Assembly: GCF_020614375.1 (NCBI RefSeq)
Contig: NZ_CP085327.1
Location: forward strand, 62,001-126,000
Length of the DNA: 64,000 nt
Direction of reading: 5' to 3'
From: Haladaptatus salinisoli
GTDB lineage: Archaea; Halobacteriota; Halobacteria; Halobacteriales; Haladaptataceae
Both the position numbers and the translations under genes were made by a program. Below the pieces are notes generated by a model. It was not told the DNA's origin. It searched no databases and worked only from the letters and a program-made list of their open reading frames with translations. Position 1 is the stretch's first letter; the number at the start of each line of letters is the position of its first letter. This document shows positions 16,651-25,245 of the stretch, in pieces.

Positions 16651-18018
16651 CTACTGCGGGAACGCGTACACCGTTCCCGCGACGTCGCCGACGTACACGG
16701 CGTCGCTTCCGACAGTCGGCGACGAGACCAGCGCGTCCTGCGCCCGGAAGCGCCAGCGGATGCGCCCGTCGGCGCGGTCGAGCGCGAACACCTGCCCCGC
16801 GTCGTTGCTGACGTACGCGAACCCGTCGGTCACGACGGGCGACCCCCACACGCGCGCGCCGGTTTGGACGCGCCACCGGACCGTCCCTTCCCGCGCGTCG
16901 AGCGCGTAGACGTTACCGTCGGCGCAGCCGACGTAGACGGTGCCGTTCACGACGACGGGGGTCGACCAGACGCCCGCTTCCGTCCGGAACCGCCACTTCG
17001 TCTCGCCGGTCTCGGCGTCGAGCGCGTAAACTCGGTCGCCGTCCACGGTCCCGACGTAGGCGGTGTCGCCGACGATTTCGGGCGTGCCCGCGATGGCGAG
17101 GGCCGGCGCGAACCGGAACCGCTCGCTCCCGTCGGTCACGTCGTGGGCGAACAGGCCGCCGTCGAGGCCCGTCACGTAGAGGGTGTCGCCCGCGATTCGA
17201 AGCGAGGTGAGCGCCCGCGCCGGACTCCGAAACGAGTCCGCCACCTCGCCGCTCTCGGCGTCGAGGGTGGACACCTGCCCGTCCCGGGCCGCGACGTAGA
17301 GGGTGTCGCCGAGCAGCACCGGCGACACTTCGAGTCCGGCCTCCGTCTCGAACTGCCACTCCCGTCTCCCGTTGGCGGCGTCGAGCGCGAACAGGTTTCC
17401 GCTGCGGTCGCCGACGTACGTCAGTTCCGGGCCCATGGTCGGCGTCCCGACCGCGTTCGGTGCCTGAAACAGCCAGTTGCTCACGCCGTCCCGGCGGTCG
17501 ATGCCGCAGACGAACCCGTTTCCGGTCCCCACGTACACCGTTCCGTTTCGGACGACCGGCTTCGTTTGGACCGGTCCGCCCGCCTGCGCGTACCAGCGCG
17601 CGCGAACGCGGTCGCCCCTCGACGACGTCCGACCGGTTCGAAGCGCGGTTCCGCCGTCGCCGCCGCGCGGTGCCGACCGCCAATCGACGCCGCCGTCGGT
17701 CGAGGTCCGACGAGGGGACGACCGTCGCTCGGCACCGCCGTCGGTCGACACTCGACGAGGCGGCGGCGAGCTAGCGCCGTCGTCGGGCGCTCCGACCGCG
17801 TCCGTCGGGTCGGTCGTCTCGGAGCACTCGAAGGACCACTCGACGCTCCGCGAGACGCGCGTGTCCCCGCGAGTCACCACCTGGTCGAACTGGAACTCGC
17901 CGGCCGCGTTCATATCGAAGCTGTCAGGTTCCGCCCCGTTCTCGGAGTCGAAAGACGCTCCTATCGATTCGTGGTCACGTCGATTCGCCGTCGAACGCCG
18001 CGTGTTTTGGTCTTTCAT
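16651..18018 (-). CDS. PQQ-type beta-propeller repeat protein
   Basis: A 455-residue protein. Residues about 130-455 form seven or eight blades with the repeated pattern TVYVG..DG.VYALDA..G...WRF.T, as in quinoprotein/BamB-like propellers. The first 130 residues are polar and low-complexity. No signal peptide is visible, so it may act in the cytoplasm as a scaffold, unlike exported relatives. GGGAGGAAAAC precedes the ATG at 18018. No catalytic PQQ site can be claimed. Confidence 0.8.
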   Translation of the reverse strand: MKDQNTRRSTANRRDHESIGASFDSENGAEPDSFDMNAAGEFQFDQVVTRGDTRVSRSVEWSFECSETTDPTDAVGAPDDGASSPPPRRVSTDGGAERRSSPRRTSTDGGVDWRSAPRGGDGGTALRTGRTSSRGDRVRARWYAQAGGPVQTKPVVRNGTVYVGTGNGFVCGIDRRDGVSNWLFQAPNAVGTPTMGPELTYVGDRSGNLFALDAANGRREWQFETEAGLEVSPVLLGDTLYVAARDGQVSTLDAESGEVADSFRSPARALTSLRIAGDTLYVTGLDGGLFAHDVTDGSERFRFAPALAIAGTPEIVGDTAYVGTVDGDRVYALDAETGETKWRFRTEAGVWSTPVVVNGTVYVGCADGNVYALDAREGTVRWRVQTGARVWGSPVVTDGFAYVSNDAGQVFALDRADGRIRWRFRAQDALVSSPTVGSDAVYVGDVAGTVYAFPQ

Positions 18019-18228
18019 GTTTTCCTCCCGACCTGAATTAGGTCTGACTACAACTCCCGTTCGAATAGTGTCTACTTTGTTATGCACCGATTATACGCCT
18101 CCGTCTCCGTTGCAACGGTTGGAACGGTTGCAACAATCGGTGATAGACGAACTGAAAGGTGTGATAGACCGAAGAGATGGCGGAGACAGACCGATAGGAT
18201 TTTTCCGGCGCGCGGCGCAGATTCCGCC
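18019..18228. promoter_or_regulatory. Divergent control region with paired GTTGCAAC palindromes
   Basis: This 210-base gap lies between the propeller gene (minus) and the MaoC gene (plus). GTTGCAAC, itself a perfect palindrome, occurs at 18109-18116 and again at 18127-18134, with an 18-base repeat distance, within a larger imperfect dyad. Such spacing suggests a regulator bound on nearly the same DNA face. The bound protein is not identified. Confidence 0.4.
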
Positions 18229-18684
18229 ATGACGGGCCGCTACTACGAGGAGTTCACGGTCGGCCAAACTATCGAACACGAGAAACGGCGCACCGTGAGC
18301 GAGAGCGACAACCAACGGTTTTGCGACATGACTATGAATCAACAGCCGCTCCATCTGGACGCGGAGTTCGCCGCGGACACGCAGTTCGGCGAGCGACTGG
18401 TCAACGGTCTCTACACGATGAGCCTCGCGGTCGGGTTGACGATCCCGGACACGACCGACGGCACCATCGTCGCCAACCTCTCGTACGACGACGTTTCCCA
18501 TCCGCGTCCGGTCTTTCACGGGGATACCATCCGCGCGCGGTCGACGGTCACGGACAAGCGCGAGACGAGCGACGGCGAGCGCGGCGTCGTCACCATGCGC
18601 GTCGAGGCGTTCAACCAGGACGACGACCTCGTCTGCGAGTTCGAGCGCACGGTTCTCTCGCTGAAGCGCGAAAACGCCGAGTGA
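18229..18684 (+). CDS. MaoC-family (hot-dog) hydratase/dehydratase
   Basis: A 151-residue single hot-dog protein. The hydratase motif is seen in MTMNQQPLHLDAEFAADTQFG (Asp/His region near residues 42-44), followed by GLYTMSLAVGL. MaoC proteins hydrate 2-enoyl-CoA esters; in haloarchaea a MaoC-type enzyme serves as mesaconyl-CoA hydratase in the methylaspartate cycle. The CitE-like lyase and glutamate dehydrogenases nearby make that attractive, but general (R)-specific enoyl-CoA hydration is equally possible. Confidence 0.8.
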   Translation: MTGRYYEEFTVGQTIEHEKRRTVSESDNQRFCDMTMNQQPLHLDAEFAADTQFGERLVNGLYTMSLAVGLTIPDTTDGTIVANLSYDDVSHPRPVFHGDTIRARSTVTDKRETSDGERGVVTMRVEAFNQDDDLVCEFERTVLSLKRENAE

Positions 18685-18708
18685 GCGCTCGAACGCCGAC
18701 CCGCGAAA

Positions 18709-19050
18709 TCAGACGAACAGCGAGAGGTTGACGACCACGGCGAGCGTCCACGGGAGCGCGAGGCCCGCCGGGACGAGCGCGCCGTACTCCCGCGGAATGA
18801 GCCTTCGACCGACGAGTCCGACCCCGACGGCGAACGCCTTCAGCGCGACGAGCGACGCGAATCCGAACCGCGCGAGCGCGCTCCGCGCGACGGGATTCGT
18901 TTCGGTCAGTCCCGCGCGCAAACCGACGTAGGTGGTGAGCAAATCGCCGACGAGCGCGAGCAGAACGAGGTACCAGAGGAGTCGCTCCCCGTCGCCGATG
19001 TCGGGCCAGTTCGCGCGTCGAAGTCGGGCTGAAAACCACTGGTGGTTCAT
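18709..19050 (-). CDS. Small membrane protein (DUF5658-like)
   Basis: A 113-residue protein with three or four membrane helices. It has the features of the DUF5658 group: LALVGDLLTTYVGLRAGLTETNPVAR in the first hairpin and a conserved second helix with ALKAFAVGVGLVG. Function unknown. It is convergent with the MaoC gene and apparently monocistronic. Confidence 0.7.
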   Translation of the reverse strand: MNHQWFSARLRRANWPDIGDGERLLWYLVLLALVGDLLTTYVGLRAGLTETNPVARSALARFGFASLVALKAFAVGVGLVGRRLIPREYGALVPAGLALPWTLAVVVNLSLFV

Positions 19051-19289
19051 GGGTGGTGTCGCGGGGCGACCCCGCGTCGCCCGAACCGACGGCGGAGTGG
19101 GGCTTTATTATGCGGCGCATTATCGATCGAATTCGACCGTAAGGAACCCCCTAAACGGTCGCGGAACTACGAACTCGTTTCGCCGAAGACGTGGAGATCG
19201 CCGTCCGCGGTTCCGACGAATCCGAGTTCGCCGCGGACGGTCGGCCAGTAACAACACCGATTTCAGCTCGCGGCGAGGACGAATCTCGC

Positions 19290-20996
19290 CTACAGAATCG
19301 TCCCGTGTTTCTTGTCCGGCAGGTCCTTCTCCAGGTCGGCGTAGAAGTCGAACCGCTGGACGAGTTCCTCGCGCAGCGTGCTCGGCGGGACGATGTCGTC
19401 GATGACCATCTCGCTCGCCATGCGGTGGACGTCGATGTCCTCGCGGTACTCCTCCCGGAGTTCGCGTTCGCGTTGGGCGCGCTCCTCGTCGTCCTCGATG
19501 GCGTTCAACTTGTTCGCGTAGACGGCGTTGATGGCGGCCTCCGGCCCCATGATGCCGATTTCGCCGGACGGGAGCGCGATGGTGCTCTGGGGGTCGTAGG
19601 CCGGGCCGGACATGGCGTAGATGCCCGCGCCGTAGGCCTTCCGCACGACGACCGAGATCTTGGGGACGGTGGCCGAGGAGGTGGCGTAAATCATCTTCTT
19701 GCCTTTTTCGAGGATGGCGTCCTTCTCGACCTGCGACCCGGCCATGAAGCCCGGCGTGTCGCAGAGGTAGAGCAGCGGGATTTCGAAGGCGTCGCACTTC
19801 CAGATGAACTCGGCGGCCTTCTCGGCGGCGTCGGGGAAGATGGCACCCGACCGCTGCGCCGGTTGGTTGGCGACGATGCCGACCGGCCGCCCGTCGATTC
19901 GCGCGAACGCGGTGAGTATCTCCGGCCCGTAGTCGGGTTTGAGTTCGAAGTAGGAGTCGGCGTCCACCACGCGCTCCGCGAGGTCGGTCATGTCGTAGGC
20001 CCGGTTCGGGCTCTTCGGGATGACGGCGTCGATTCCCTCGGGGGATTTTCGTGGTGCCTTCGGCTCGCTTCGGGGCGGTTTCTCGTGGGCCTTGTCGGGG
20101 AGGTACGTGACGAGGTCGGAGACGAGTTCGCGGGCGTGCTCCTCGTCTCGGGCGACGAGGTCGGCGCTTCCGGAGTGTTTCGCGTGCATCCCCGCCCCGC
20201 CGAGGTCCTGCATGTCGATATCCTCGCCCGTGACCATCTGCACCATCCGCGGGGAGGCGATGGCCATCGCGGACATCCCCTCGACCATGATGGTGAAGTC
20301 GGCGAAGACGGGGGTGTAGGCCGCCCCGGCGATGCACGGTCCGTAGAGGACGCATATCTGCGGGACGCGCCCCGAGAGCATCGAGTGGTTGTAGTAGTAC
20401 TTCCCGATTCCCTCGCGGTTGGCGAAGAAGCCGGTCTGCTGATCGATGCGCCCGCCGGAGGAGTCCATCAGGTAGAGGACGGGGTTGCCGCTCTGGAGCG
20501 CCCGCTGTTGCATCCGGAGGAACTTCTCGACGCCCTTCGCGGCCATGCTTCCGGCCTTGACGGTGAAGTCGTTCGCCATGAAGTGCACGTCGCGGCCCTC
20601 GAACTCCGCCGCCCCCGTGAGCAGTCCGTCCGCCGGGAGCTGGTCGTCAGCGTCGAACTCCGCGAACTTACCGTCCTCGAACTTCAGACCGTCCTCGCCG
20701 AACCAGAGGTCGAGTCGGTCGCGGACGAACAGTTTTCCCTTCTCGGGGAGGCGTTCTTTGTACTTCTCCGGGCCGCCGGACTCGATGGCCTCTATCTCCT
20801 CCCACAGAATCGCTTCGCGGTCGGTCGGTTCCAGGCCGTCCTCCTCCGGCGATTCGCCGGGGTCGCTCCACGTGACGGTCGGTTCCTCCGCGTCGCCGAC
20901 GTACACTTCAACTTCGCTCCCGACGTGCTTGGCGAGCGCGCTGGCGATGGCCGAGGCTTCCTCTTCGGTCGCCCCCTCGCCGATGCGAACTTTCAT
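19290..20996 (-). CDS. Acyl-CoA carboxylase, carboxyltransferase subunit (PccB/AccB-like)
   Basis: A 568-residue carboxyltransferase, moving the carboxyl group from biotin to acetyl- or propionyl-CoA. Two crotonase-like halves are visible, with LMDSSGGRIDQQTGFF, GPCIAGAAYTPVFADF, PDAAEKAAEFIWKCDAF and PLLYLCDTPGFM. Residues 1-50 are an extra segment (MKVRIGEGATEEEASAIASA...), possibly a separate small domain. No biotin carboxylase or biotin carrier gene lies nearby, so the partner is encoded elsewhere. The ATG at 20996 is the best start. Confidence 0.9.
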   Translation of the reverse strand: MKVRIGEGATEEEASAIASALAKHVGSEVEVYVGDAEEPTVTWSDPGESPEEDGLEPTDREAILWEEIEAIESGGPEKYKERLPEKGKLFVRDRLDLWFGEDGLKFEDGKFAEFDADDQLPADGLLTGAAEFEGRDVHFMANDFTVKAGSMAAKGVEKFLRMQQRALQSGNPVLYLMDSSGGRIDQQTGFFANREGIGKYYYNHSMLSGRVPQICVLYGPCIAGAAYTPVFADFTIMVEGMSAMAIASPRMVQMVTGEDIDMQDLGGAGMHAKHSGSADLVARDEEHARELVSDLVTYLPDKAHEKPPRSEPKAPRKSPEGIDAVIPKSPNRAYDMTDLAERVVDADSYFELKPDYGPEILTAFARIDGRPVGIVANQPAQRSGAIFPDAAEKAAEFIWKCDAFEIPLLYLCDTPGFMAGSQVEKDAILEKGKKMIYATSSATVPKISVVVRKAYGAGIYAMSGPAYDPQSTIALPSGEIGIMGPEAAINAVYANKLNAIEDDEERAQRERELREEYREDIDVHRMASEMVIDDIVPPSTLREELVQRFDFYADLEKDLPDKKHGTIL

Positions 20997-21171
20997 GTCT
21001 CCGTGTCCGCGGGGTGATTTCAAACCGTTTTCCCTTTCCTGCGAGGCGAAATTCCTGACGCGCGGCGACCTCCGAATCGCCGAAAAAAGACGGGGCGGCG
21101 TGAGCGTCGAGAAGACGGGGGAGGGCCTAGAAGCGTCTGCGGGGACACGGGGAGAACCGGACGAGAGATTA

Positions 21172-21591
21172 CTACTCCGGCAGTTCCATCGCTGCGACGT
21201 GCTCTGCGTACTCTTCGAGAACCGGTTGACCCCAGTAGCGTATCGACTCGCTTCGCGCGTCGTAGTCGATGATGTTCGCGTCGGCCAGTTTCGGGAGGTG
21301 CGTGTGGTGCAGAGACGCTTCGATGCGTCTCCGGTAATCGTCCGGAACGTCGTTGGGCGACGTTTCGGTTTCCCACGCGACGACCTGCTCGACGAGGTCG
21401 GAAAGCGTCGCCGCGCCGTCCGGCGTCCGCGAGAGATAGTGGATGGCGTATCGTCGTCGTCTCTCCGACAGCAGTCCGAAGATATCGTCGAAGGAAGGCC
21501 TACTCACCCCCGGTTCAGCGCGAAGTACGTGGGGTGGGTGTGCCGACGGTCGTTTCCCCGAGTCGTCACGGTACGGTGACTCATTGCTCAT
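21172..21591 (-). CDS. HTH-type protein of the DUF7344 group
   Basis: A 139-residue protein with a winged-helix-like core: SFDDIFGLLSERRRRYAIHYLSR, then ATLSDLVEQVVAWE and HHTHLPKLADANIIDYDARSESIRY. This matches the small haloarchaeal HTH group found often beside signalling or surface genes; a second member lies at 61401-61697. It is probably a transcription regulator. It is divergent from the large repeat protein at 21925, which it might control. Confidence 0.75.
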   Translation of the reverse strand: MSNESPYRDDSGKRPSAHPPHVLRAEPGVSRPSFDDIFGLLSERRRRYAIHYLSRTPDGAATLSDLVEQVVAWETETSPNDVPDDYRRRIEASLHHTHLPKLADANIIDYDARSESIRYWGQPVLEEYAEHVAAMELPE

Positions 21592-21924
21592 GCGACGCTC
21601 ATCACCAGTTGACCACCCTCCGTAAAGAATGGTGAATCTAGGCACCTAGAGAACTGCCAATTAAACTGAAAACGACGACGTTACAGGTTCTATTTCCAAC
21701 ACGAACGCGCTGCGGACGGCACGCGCCCCCCGACCGAAGCGCACCGACGGAAACGGAGGAAACGTCCGGTCGAAACGACGATTACCGGACCGGTTGGACG
21801 CGGTTGCGAACGGTAGCGGGCGACACCGACGCCGGGGGTGGCGCCGTCCCGTCTCGGCGTCGGTCGAGAACGGAATTAACGGTGTCGAGGGTTGAAAACC
21901 GCCACCGTCGAGTACGGTACACTC
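21592..21924. promoter_or_regulatory. 333-base divergent gap with leader hairpin
   Basis: This gap separates the HTH gene and the repeat-protein gene and holds no supported ORF. It includes the small palindrome CTAGGCACCTAG near 21650, an AT-rich strip around 21660-21700 (possible promoters) and a 10-base perfect stem: ACCGACGCCG (21825-21834) with CGGCGTCGGT (21855-21864), 60 bases before the ATG at 21925. The hairpin would lie in a long 5' leader. Confidence 0.4.
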
Positions 21925-24330
21925 ATGAGACGATTCGCGCGGACGACACTCGTGCTCGTGTTGGTCGTGAGCCTCTCGAGCGCCGGACTCGTCTCGATGG
22001 GAGAGCCAAGGGCACGTCCGTCCGCGGACGCGCCGGCGGTGTTACCATCGAGCCAACGAACGGACGTTTCCCGCTCGCCGCACCTACGGGGGATGATACA
22101 GGACACGAACCTCTCCGAGTCCGAGCGAGCGGCGGCGCGCGGGGCCGCGCAGGGTGCCGCGCTGGCGCAGCGACAGGGCGTTTCGATAACGCAGCAGCAG
22201 CGCCAAGCCGCGGTCGTCGGCGCGGTTCGAGCCGTCGAGCAGGAACAGCGGGCGAACGTCTCGCAGATCCAAGCCGCCGCGCGCGGCGCGGCGCACGGAA
22301 CGTTGCTCCAGAGTCAGGACGTCCGGATCACGCAGATACAGAGCGCGACGCAGGGTGCGACGAAGGGCGCGACGCAGGTGCAGCGAGCGACGGTCGAGCA
22401 GGCGCAGTCGGCGGCGTTCGGGGCCGGACACGGCGCGGTCGCCCAGAGTCAGAAAGCGACCGTGACGCAGGTGCAGGTGGCCGCGCGGGGCGCGGCGCGG
22501 GGCGCGGCGAAAGGAGCGGTTCAAAAGCAGCGCGTGAGCGTCTCGCAGATCCAGGAGGCGGCGCAGGGCGCAGCCTTCGGCGCGCTCGACCAGCGCCAGA
22601 CGGTCGAAATCAGACAGGTGCAGTTCGCCGCGCGGGGCGCGGCGAAGGGTGCGCTTCAGAACCAGCGGGCGAACGCCAAACAGGTGCAGGTCGCGGCGCT
22701 GGGGGCGGCGAAAGGCGGCGTGACGCAGGTACAGCAGGTCGACGTTCGACAGGTGCAGGCGGCCTGTCGCGGCGCGGCGGCGGGGGCGATATCGCAGATT
22801 CAGAAGGCGAGCATCGTCCAGATTCAGGTGGCCGCGCACGGTGCGGCCGCCGGAGGGCTCAAACAGGGTCAGCAGGCGACCGTCGAGCAGATGAAGGCGG
22901 CCTGCCGCGGCGCGGCGGCGGGTGCGCTGAGTCTCGTCCAGATTCAGGTCGTGAACGTCGTTCAGATTCAGATCGTCGCGCAGGGGGCGGCGCAGGGGGC
23001 CGTTCAGGGCGCGGTTCAGAAACAGGTCGTCGAGGTTCGACAGGTGCAGGCCGCCGCGAGGGGCGCGGCGCGCGGCGGCGTGACGCAGGTTCAGACCGTC
23101 CGAATTCGGCAGATTCAGGTGGCCTGCATCGGCGCCGCGTCGGGGGCGGTGACGCAGAGCCAACAGGCGAGCGTCACCCAAGTCCAAGCCGCCGCGCAGG
23201 GTGCAGCGACGGGCGGCGTGACGGCGAGTCAGAGCCAGCGGGCCGACGTTCGACAGGTGCAAGCCGCCGCGCGGGGTGCGGCCACCGGGGCGGTCTCCCA
23301 GAGTCAGCGGGCGAGCGTCGTTCAGATTCAGTCCGCCGCGCAGGGTGCCGCCGCGGGCGGTATCGCGCAGCTTCAGCAGGCGACCGTCGTCCAGACGCAG
23401 GCCGCGTCGCTGGGCGCGTCCGCGGGCGCGGCGCAGGCGGCGGCGCGACAGGACGTGAGCGACGCGACTCGGATACAGCAGGCCGCCCGCGAAGGCACCG
23501 CGCAAGCGGCCGAGCGCATCTCGACCGCGGAGGACGTCGAACCGCAGGTCGTTCGGTCGGTCGCTCTGCAGGAGGCGAGCCAAATCGAGGAGGTTACGAC
23601 TCCGACCGCCACGACCCGGCGGCCGACGACCACGACCCTGCCGACGCTGACCACGGCGGAGCCGGTCACGACGACGGCTACGACCACCACGACCGCCACG
23701 ACCACCACGCAACCGACGCCGACCGCGACTCCGGAGAACGCAACGACGCCGCCCCCAGCGACGCGGCCGGCGACGCCCACCGCGACGCCGACCACGACGC
23801 CGGAGAACGTCACGACCACGACGACGGCTACGACCACCACGACGACCGCCACGCCGACGCAACCGCCCGCCACGCCCACCGCGACCACGACACCGCCGAC
23901 CGCACCGCTCTCGGTCGAGTTGAACTGCACCGCGGTGACGGTGAACGCGACGCAACCGGCGGACTACCGGTTGTCCGCGCTGCTCGTCAACGTCTCGAAT
24001 CCGCAGTCGGGCGTGCTGGTGAACCGGACGATTCCGGCGGCGGAGTTCGAGCAGGCACCGGACGGGAACGTCACGTGGACGAACGACACGACCGACCTCG
24101 GCGTGGAAGGCTACGTTTTCGTCAACGCGACGATATTCGACGCGAACGGGCGGGTCGTCGCCACCGCCGAGCAGGACGACGTGCAGGCGTGCATCGATCA
24201 GGAGCGCACGACGGAGGGACAGACGACGCGGACCACGACGGCGCGACCGACGACCACCCCAGCGAATCGGACGACGACTGCCGGCGGGACGACGCAACTA
24301 CAAACCGCCGAAACGACGCAACCGGGGTGA
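21925..24330 (+). CDS. Secreted Gln/Ala 23-residue-repeat protein with Thr-rich stalk
   Basis: An 801-residue protein. A Sec signal peptide covers residues 1 to about 25. Residues about 67-540 hold about 19 copies of a 23-residue unit with consensus Q[IV]QxAAxGAAxG[AG]VxQxQxAxVx. The VxQxQxAxVxQxQxA part alternates strictly, as in a long beta-strand, and the AAxGAAxG part would turn or pack. Residues about 557-662 are a Thr/Pro-rich stalk, probably O-glycosylated. Residues about 663-770 form a domain with two cysteines and many N-x-T/S sites, then a Thr tail. No sortase-like or PGF anchor is seen. Function unknown; surface fibre or matrix protein is inferred. Confidence 0.8.
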   Translation: MRRFARTTLVLVLVVSLSSAGLVSMGEPRARPSADAPAVLPSSQRTDVSRSPHLRGMIQDTNLSESERAAARGAAQGAALAQRQGVSITQQQRQAAVVGAVRAVEQEQRANVSQIQAAARGAAHGTLLQSQDVRITQIQSATQGATKGATQVQRATVEQAQSAAFGAGHGAVAQSQKATVTQVQVAARGAARGAAKGAVQKQRVSVSQIQEAAQGAAFGALDQRQTVEIRQVQFAARGAAKGALQNQRANAKQVQVAALGAAKGGVTQVQQVDVRQVQAACRGAAAGAISQIQKASIVQIQVAAHGAAAGGLKQGQQATVEQMKAACRGAAAGALSLVQIQVVNVVQIQIVAQGAAQGAVQGAVQKQVVEVRQVQAAARGAARGGVTQVQTVRIRQIQVACIGAASGAVTQSQQASVTQVQAAAQGAATGGVTASQSQRADVRQVQAAARGAATGAVSQSQRASVVQIQSAAQGAAAGGIAQLQQATVVQTQAASLGASAGAAQAAARQDVSDATRIQQAAREGTAQAAERISTAEDVEPQVVRSVALQEASQIEEVTTPTATTRRPTTTTLPTLTTAEPVTTTATTTTTATTTTQPTPTATPENATTPPPATRPATPTATPTTTPENVTTTTTATTTTTTATPTQPPATPTATTTPPTAPLSVELNCTAVTVNATQPADYRLSALLVNVSNPQSGVLVNRTIPAAEFEQAPDGNVTWTNDTTDLGVEGYVFVNATIFDANGRVVATAEQDDVQACIDQERTTEGQTTRTTTARPTTTPANRTTTAGGTTQLQTAETTQPG
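22123..23470 (+). repeat. Tandem 69-base repeats inside the Gln/Ala protein gene
   Basis: About 19 diverged copies of a 69-base unit (occasionally 66-78 bases) encode the 23-residue protein repeat. The best conserved part reads cag-gtnn-cag followed by gccgcgcggggcgcggc-like sequence for QVQAAARGAA. Variation among copies is mainly at the x positions, as expected for protein-level selection rather than a young DNA expansion. Confidence 0.8.
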
Positions 24331-24405
24331 GTTTTAGTCGCGGCTAACGAGTTCGACTCGCCGAGCGAAATTTCGAGCGAAAAATGGACTGGTCGAAATC
24401 GGCGG

Positions 24406-25245
24406 TTACAGCGCCGCTTCCAGTCGGTCGACGAGTTCCGCGTTCCCGACGTGGAGCGGAACGCGCTGGTGAAGCCCCTCGGGCGACACGTCGAGGAGCG
24501 AGCGTTCGCCGTCCGAGGAGCGCCCGCCCGCGGACTCGACGATGTACGCTATCGGGTTCCCCTCGAACTGGAGGCGGAGTTTCCCCTCCGTCCGCGACCT
24601 GAGACTCGGGTACGCGAACACGCCGCCGTAGGTCATCACCTGGTTCACGTCGCCTATCATCGCGCCGCCGTATCGGAGTTTGAGTTCGTCCTCTATCTCG
24701 CGGGCGTACTCGGTGAACGCCTCGGTCCAGTCGGGAACGCGCCCGCCGAACCCGTAGACGACGGGGTCGTCGGGGAGGCTCACGTCGTCGTCGACGACCC
24801 TGGGGTCGCCGTTCTCGACGACGTACTCCGTCACCGTTCCACCGCGAGCGACCATCATCGTCGTAATCGGCCCGAAGAGGACGTAGGCCGCCGCGACGAG
24901 GTCTCGACCCGACGCCGGGAGGGGAGCGTCGTAGACCCCCACGATGGTTCCCATCGAGTTGTTCGACTTGAGGTTCGAGGAGCCGTCGAGCGGGTCGACG
25001 GCGACCGAGAGACCGTCGCCGCAGTCGATAACTTCCTCGCGCTCCTCGCTGGCGAACTCGCCGACGCCGTCGATGGCGGTCAACTCGGCTTCGAGGTGCT
25101 CGTCGGCCCACACGTCCGCCGCCATCTGCGTCTCGCCGCTGGGGTTCTCCTCGTCGGCTTTCCGTCGCCGTCCCGGGAGACCGCCCCGAATCTCGGGGGC
25201 CGCCGCCGCGACCGTCTCGACGATTCGGTCTACCGTCTCCATCAT
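24406..25245 (-). CDS. fbp: Fructose-1,6-bisphosphatase
   Basis: A 279-residue phosphatase for gluconeogenesis that releases phosphate from fructose 1,6-bisphosphate. The inositol-phosphatase-type metal site is seen as SEER near residue 67 and DPLDGSSN at 84-91. Length fits class I FBPases in haloarchaea. Its start overlaps the stop of the aldolase gene by an ATGA junction, so the two gluconeogenic genes form a coupled operon. Confidence 0.92.
   Translation of the reverse strand: MMETVDRIVETVAAAAPEIRGGLPGRRRKADEENPSGETQMAADVWADEHLEAELTAIDGVGEFASEEREEVIDCGDGLSVAVDPLDGSSNLKSNNSMGTIVGVYDAPLPASGRDLVAAAYVLFGPITTMMVARGGTVTEYVVENGDPRVVDDDVSLPDDPVVYGFGGRVPDWTEAFTEYAREIEDELKLRYGGAMIGDVNQVMTYGGVFAYPSLRSRTEGKLRLQFEGNPIAYIVESAGGRSSDGERSLLDVSPEGLHQRVPLHVGNAELVDRLEAAL

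Noticed and set aside
22123..23470. Possible CRISPR-like array
   Set aside because: The 69-base repeats are protein-coding, in frame and diverged, with no constant repeat/variable spacer structure. No CRISPR array was seen anywhere in the window.
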